NCBI RefSeq assembly: GCF_900101685.1
Contig: NZ_FMZZ01000017.1
Coordinates: 1 to 64,000 of the forward strand
From: Actinokineospora iranica
GTDB lineage: Bacteria > Actinomycetota > Actinomycetes > Mycobacteriales > Pseudonocardiaceae
Direction: 5' to 3'
Length of the DNA: 64,000 bases
Under the pieces are notes generated by a model. That model was not told the DNA's origin. It did no database searches and saw only the letters and a list, made by a program, of their open reading frames with translations. The position numbers and the translations under genes are program-made. The stretch's first letter is position 1; each line of letters starts with the position of its first letter. Below, piece after piece: positions 59,748-64,000 of this stretch.

Positions 59748-62700
59748 TTACGAGCACTTGGTCGCGAAGGCGACCGGGTTGCGCTGCTTGCAGGTCAGCT
59801 GGTCGTTGACCTTGTTGCTCGGCACCCGCTGGACCCAGCCCTCGTAGGCCAGCGGAATGGGCAGGACGCCCTGTCCGCCGAAACCAGGCCACTTGGTGAT
59901 GGTTCCGTCGTTCTTGGTGCCTGCGCCGCCGTCGAGAACGAACTTGCCGACCACGGCCGCGTCCTCAGGGTTGCCGTCGCCGTTGGGGTCGGTGTCGACC
60001 ACCGACAGGGCGTTGGCGAACTTGCTGGAGACGTAGGCGTAGTAGCCGCCGCCCTTCTTGGCGCCGAAGTTGATGCCGTGGCATCCGGCGTCACAGGGCA
60101 GCCACTTGACGATCTCGTCGGTCTTGGGGTCGATCACGGTGATGTTGGACGTCAGCGTGTTCGCGACCAGGAGCGCCGAGTTGTCCGGGGCGACCGGAAG
60201 CTGAATCGGCAGGCCACCGAACGGACCGGAGGCGCCTGCCACGGCGTCGTAGCTGCTCCACAGGTCGATGCTCTTGTACTTGGACTTGGTGCCGCCGTCG
60301 ACACACGCGTCGTCGTAGTTGGAGATACACGACACGGTGGCGCCGAGGAAGTCGGCCATGTACGTCTTGTCGCCGGTCGGGGTCATGCCGGTCGCGATCG
60401 GCAGCTCGCCGGTCTTCTCGTGCCGGATGTTCCCGGTCGGGATGTCGACCATGGTGGCGTTGTACAGGTTGACGTTCGGCGTCGCCATGATCTTGGCGTC
60501 ACCGGTCATCCAGTGCGCGTGCGGGTGCGCGATCTTCTCACCCGGCTGGCTCACCGTCAGCCTGCGGTCGATCTTGGTGCCGCCCGGGGCGACCTCCATG
60601 ACCGAGCCACCGCCGTTGATGGCGACGTGCAGCTGGTCGGTGTCGGTCCGGCTCATCACGTGCGAGGGGTCCGGGCCGACCTGGATCTGCCGGATGAGCT
60701 TGCCGCTCGCCCGGTCGAAGACGTCCATCTTGTCCGAGAACCACTCGTTCGCGTAGATGACCGTCTCGTTCTTGTCGGTCCACATGTTGTGCGTGTTGTT
60801 CATGTTGATCTCCGGGGCGGAGACCTTCTGCTCGACGGACCAGTTCTCGGCGTTGACCTTGGTGATCGAGCCGGTCTTGGTCTTCTCGGCGTACTCCTCC
60901 ATCTGGGTGGCGACCCAGACCTCGCCGACACCGGGCACCGAGGGCTTCTTGCCGAGGGCCGGAAGCTTCTTCGGCAGCTCGAACTTGCTCTTGAAGTACG
61001 AGTCGAGCAGCGGGATCAGGACCGGCTTGCCGTTCTCGTCGTACTGCAGGATCGGAGCGGGCGGGAACGAGGGGTTCCACGTCTTCTCCTCGGTGTCGCT
61101 GAATGTCTGCCAGTTCTCCGGCACGGTGATGACGAAGAACTTGTTGACCAGCTGCTGGATGATGTCGGCGTTCGACGGCACGCTGAGGTTGCGGCTGTTG
61201 ACCCGCAGCTTCTTGCCGAAGTCGAGGCCGATCGTCAGCGGGTCGTCGACCACGACAGCGCCGAGCATGTACGGGTGGATCTTGCACGCGAACGCGTACA
61301 GGCCCGGCTCGGTGAGCTGCATACTGGTCTGGCCGACGAAGGCGCCCGGCTCGTCCTGCGGGAAGCCCTTGGCGCCCTCCGGCCAGATCAGGCTGGTCGC
61401 GGTGTGCGCCGAGTCGGCGTCCGGCTTGGCGATGTTGAAGTTCACCGTGACCGGCAGCTTGACGTCGTTCTCCGCGAACGCCCGCAGGTCTTCGAGCAGG
61501 TCTTCCAGCTCGGGGCCGACGGGGAGGCTGTCCAGGGAGATCGGCGCGTTCACCGGAAGCGCCGACATCTGCGACGCGGCTGTGTCCAGCAGCGAGTTCG
61601 CCTTGGCGATGCGGGCATCGCCGGTGGGCAGGAGCTGGAAGACCGCCTGCCGGGTGGTGTCGAAGTTGAGCAGCGAGTTCAGGTCGAGGCCGAGGTCGCC
61701 CAGGACCGGGAGCTTGCCGCCGCCCAGGTTCGTCAGGTCGGTCAGGCCGCCGAGCTTGGAGACGGTGTCCAGGTTCAGGGTCTTGACCGCGTCCAGGCCC
61801 GACAGCAGGCCGCCGCCCAGGAGCGGGACGGTGGTGCCGTCCAGCAGCGGCAGGCTGCCGCCGCCGAGCAGCGGGAGGTCGCCAGCGCCGGGGATGCCGC
61901 CGCCGAGGCTCGGGAGCAGGCCCCCGACGTCGGGCAGGGCGGGCAGGCCACCGGTGCCGCCACCGGGCAGACCCGGCAGACCCGGAAGGCCAGCGCCGAG
62001 GTCGGGCAGCGCCGGGAGGCCGCCGCCGCCGAGGTTGGGCAGGCCGCCCGCACCCGGAAGCACGCCACCGAGGTCCGGCAGGCCCTTGCCGTTGAGCAGC
62101 GGGAGACCAGCGGGAGCGACCGAGGGAACCCCGTTGAGCGCCGAGCCCAGGTTGACCCGGGGCAGGACGGCGACCGCGAGGGACTGGCCGCCGAGCGGGC
62201 CCAGGTTCAGGTTCGTGTCGAACCAGCTGCCGTTGGCGTCACTGAGGTCGAACGACACCGGCAGCGGGCCGACGCCCAGGGGAGCGCCGCCCGCGCCCGA
62301 GGTCGGCGTCGCCGCCCCGCCACCGGGCGGCGGAACCGTTCCGGTCGTGGAGGTCGGGCTGGAGGTCGGCGTCCCCGACGTGGACGAGGTGGGCGGCGTG
62401 GTCGTGGACGTGGGCGTGCTGCCCCCGACCGTGACCCGACCGGCCATGTCCGGGTGGAACTTGCACTGGTAGTCGAACGTCCCGGCGCTGGTGAAGGTGA
62501 ACGAGTAGGTCGCTCCCGGGTCGAGATTCGGGGAGTCCAGCGGTCCGCCCGTGACACTGTGGATCACCGAGTCGGAGTTCGACCAGTTGACCGTGTCACC
62601 GACAGCGACGGTCATCGTCGCCGGGTTGTACTGAAGGTTCTGCAGGGTTACCGAGTGGGTCGCCGCCAGCGCGGGAGACGGGACCATGGCGCCCAACGTG

Positions 62701-62810
62701 CCGAGCGCCAGAACTGAGGTTGCGGCGGTGAACCGAGACGCCCGGCTGCGGCGGGGACCGCCACGGCCGAGCGGGAACATGCGCGACAAACTGTGACGCG
62801 ACGAGCGCAT
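59748..62810 (-). CDS. Secreted protein with two plastocyanin-like domains and YVTN propeller
   Basis: ATG 62810 has GAAGGGAAAGGC upstream and the product is 1020 residues. A signal peptide ends at residue 49. Domain 1 (about 50-130) is a cupredoxin with ligands His84, Cys116, His119 and Met122 (HSVTGG, CKFHPDMAG). A Ser/Thr/Pro linker and a Gly-Leu-Pro-rich stretch (about 205-345) follow. A second cupredoxin near 470-520 ends FACKIHPYMLG. The C-terminal part (about 600-1000) is a YVTN-type beta-propeller with MSRTDTDQLHVAINGGG and LLVANTLTSNITVIDPKT. It resembles a periplasmic-type electron-transfer protein fused to a propeller. It may pass electrons to the oxidase next door, which is inference. 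Confidence 0.86.
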   Translation of the reverse strand: MRSSRHSLSRMFPLGRGGPRRSRASRFTAATSVLALGTLGAMVPSPALAATHSVTLQNLQYNPATMTVAVGDTVNWSNSDSVIHSVTGGPLDSPNLDPGATYSFTFTSAGTFDYQCKFHPDMAGRVTVGGSTPTSTTTPPTSSTSGTPTSSPTSTTGTVPPPGGGAATPTSGAGGAPLGVGPLPVSFDLSDANGSWFDTNLNLGPLGGQSLAVAVLPRVNLGSALNGVPSVAPAGLPLLNGKGLPDLGGVLPGAGGLPNLGGGGLPALPDLGAGLPGLPGLPGGGTGGLPALPDVGGLLPSLGGGIPGAGDLPLLGGGSLPLLDGTTVPLLGGGLLSGLDAVKTLNLDTVSKLGGLTDLTNLGGGKLPVLGDLGLDLNSLLNFDTTRQAVFQLLPTGDARIAKANSLLDTAASQMSALPVNAPISLDSLPVGPELEDLLEDLRAFAENDVKLPVTVNFNIAKPDADSAHTATSLIWPEGAKGFPQDEPGAFVGQTSMQLTEPGLYAFACKIHPYMLGAVVVDDPLTIGLDFGKKLRVNSRNLSVPSNADIIQQLVNKFFVITVPENWQTFSDTEEKTWNPSFPPAPILQYDENGKPVLIPLLDSYFKSKFELPKKLPALGKKPSVPGVGEVWVATQMEEYAEKTKTGSITKVNAENWSVEQKVSAPEINMNNTHNMWTDKNETVIYANEWFSDKMDVFDRASGKLIRQIQVGPDPSHVMSRTDTDQLHVAINGGGSVMEVAPGGTKIDRRLTVSQPGEKIAHPHAHWMTGDAKIMATPNVNLYNATMVDIPTGNIRHEKTGELPIATGMTPTGDKTYMADFLGATVSCISNYDDACVDGGTKSKYKSIDLWSSYDAVAGASGPFGGLPIQLPVAPDNSALLVANTLTSNITVIDPKTDEIVKWLPCDAGCHGINFGAKKGGGYYAYVSSKFANALSVVDTDPNGDGNPEDAAVVGKFVLDGGAGTKNDGTITKWPGFGGQGVLPIPLAYEGWVQRVPSNKVNDQLTCKQRNPVAFATKCS

Positions 62811-63647
62811 GCCTTTCCCTTCTTATCAGGTCCGAGCGACGCGGCCCGCAGGGAGGGGCGCCGCGTCGCTCGAGCAGGGTTGGTGCCGATTCGTGACTTC
62901 TGTTCAACCAACACAGGGTTTACGACTCCGGCTCTCCCCTTGCCCCTGAGGCAAAACGGAGGGTCGGTGCCGCGGATACCACAGCGGCCCCCTTCAAATT
63001 TCGACCGGGACGCTCGACGACCGATATTCCGGCTCCCCGTTTGCGTCCCAATCGCCTTCTCAGGAATCCCTGGGATACGGCTCCAAGTACCCCAACGAAC
63101 CATGTCCGACCAGTCTCCGCTTTGTTAACTGGACGTGATATTTCCATCACGCAAGATCCGTTTGCCGCGTGAGCAGGACTGTTTGGCCGCTGATTCCCAC
63201 CGGGTCGCTCGACCATTCGGCCGACCTTCGAACCAGGCCGGAAACATCGAGAAGTAAGCCGTTTCCGCAGGTCAACACAGATGATCGGCATTATCGGCCA
63301 CCGATTGGATGCCGGGTATTTGCCTGGACGGTTAGCTATGTGGCAACACCCCCCACCGGAAGGAGGGACACCTGAAAGAGCGCTGAGAAGCCACTGAGAG
63401 CAACCTGAGAGCAACCTTAAGCAGGGGAAACAGGGCCCACCCTCTGATCGGCCCGTAAGCGCCCGCAACACATTACGGAGATGTGAAGCGCCCGAGCAGC
63501 GACAAAGCCGACACTAGCCAAGCCGAGACAGCGCGTGTCACGATGCGACTTGTCGTTCCCGGCGTCGGGAAATAAACCGCCACGATGGCCTCATCGATGC
63601 GTTAGCTGTGGGACGCCATGTCTGTTCTTCCAGGGAGGGCCCGAGTC
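62811..63647. promoter_or_regulatory. Divergent spacer, plastocyanin protein / MmpS-like gene
   Basis: The 837 bases hold the promoters of both flanking genes. A run of short direct repeats of the form CTGAGAGCAACC lies near 63390-63420, and the ribosome site AGGGAGGG lies close to 63648. No convincing gene is present; the open frame on the minus strand at 62920-63471 lacks coding bias. Confidence 0.45.
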
Positions 63648-64000
63648 GTGAGTGAGACCCCATCCACCGTGACCACCGACGTCATCGACGACCCGGCCGG
63701 GAAAGTCGCCGACAGCGCGCCGGACACCGACGCCGCCGTCGAGTCACCCGAGTCGGAAACGGATTCCACCCCGCCCGTTTCCCAGGGGCGCAAGTTCGCC
63801 GAGCGGACCTGGTGGCTGCCGTGGTTGCTGGGCATCGCGGCGCTCGCCGCGGCGGTCCTGGTGATCACCCAGGCGTTCGGCGGCGACCCGACGCCAGAGG
63901 AGCAGATCCAGGAGCGGCGCTCGGTGCTGCCATCGAGCACCCACACCGTCGTCTACGAGGTCAACGGGACCGGCAAGTCCCCCGAGATCCGCTACGTGGT
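63648..64000 (+). CDS. MmpS-like membrane protein (partial)
   Basis: GTG 63648 with AGGGAGGG upstream is preferred; ATG 63618 is in frame but lacks a site. The N terminus is a Ser/Thr/Asp-rich cytoplasmic stretch, followed by a membrane helix (WWLPWLLGIAALAAAVLVIT, about 59-78) and the start of an outside domain HTVVYEVNGTGKSPEIRYVV, the MmpS-family signature. It runs off the window at 118 codons. MmpS proteins assist MmpL lipid exporters in mycobacteria; an MmpL partner is not in view. Confidence 0.75.
   Translation, partial: MSETPSTVTTDVIDDPAGKVADSAPDTDAAVESPESETDSTPPVSQGRKFAERTWWLPWLLGIAALAAAVLVITQAFGGDPTPEEQIQERRSVLPSSTHTVVYEVNGTGKSPEIRYV

Noticed and set aside
62920-63471. Minus-strand frame of 183 codons upstream of the plastocyanin gene
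   Set aside because: Weak codon bias and no ribosome site; region is AT-richer promoter-like spacer.

Overview
The window is very GC-rich with strong G/C bias at third codon positions, many GTG starts and 4-base ATGA/GTGA gene overlaps. Together with SARP-type regulators, a THN-synthase-like type III PKS, an MmpS-like protein and an actinobacterial-type contractile injection locus, this points to a filamentous actinomycete, most likely of the Pseudonocardiaceae or a close relative. That placement is inference; there is no rRNA or tRNA gene in the window to confirm it.

Region 1 (1-14041, mostly minus strand) is one side of an extracellular/cytosolic contractile injection system (eCIS, phage-tail-like): sheath, inner tube, assembly protein, DUF6760 protein, DUF4255 protein, AAA+ ATPase, DUF4157 protein, a secreted beta-propeller protein, two paralogous 207-aa LuxR-type regulators around a single-pass membrane protein, and two small proteins. 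Baseplate and spike genes are not seen and may lie off the left edge. Region 2 (14417-24821) has two tandem SARP/AAA regulators (the first lacking the C-terminal half), an RppA-like THN synthase, and a divergent four-gene cassette of unknown function (small protein, hypothetical, DUF6895-like, serine hydrolase). Region 3 (25060-30207) has a CopD membrane protein, a frameshifted multicopper-oxidase remnant, CopC, and a divergent pair of cell-envelope enzymes (lipoprotein deacetylase, DUF4015 glycosidase-like).

Region 4 (30208-35247) is a gene-poor island with the most unusual gene of the window: a secreted, extremely acidic 703-aa protein made of about 50-residue Asp/Glu/Ser/His tandem repeats followed by about 28 curlin-like 12-residue repeats. 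Next to it is a small secreted two-cysteine protein resembling rodlin/chaplin-type surface proteins. Region 5 (35248-50857) is a Wzx/Wzy-type exopolysaccharide locus: transporter, deacetylase, polymerase, chain-length-type protein, flippase, four glycosyltransferases of the operon, a priming sugar transferase, a GHL glycosidase-like protein, a family 2 glycosyltransferase and a UDP-galactopyranose-mutase-like flavoprotein.

Region 6 (51008-55864) is an accessory patch with two DUF2236 (MpaB-like) genes, a TetR regulator with a palindromic operator, an MSMEG_6728-like gene, an IS630-derived gene and a family of dispersed palindromic repeats. Region 7 (55933-62810) is a copper module: CopC-CopD fusion, YcnI-like protein, two-domain multicopper oxidase and a large secreted protein with two plastocyanin-like domains and a YVTN propeller. 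An MmpS-like gene runs off the right edge.
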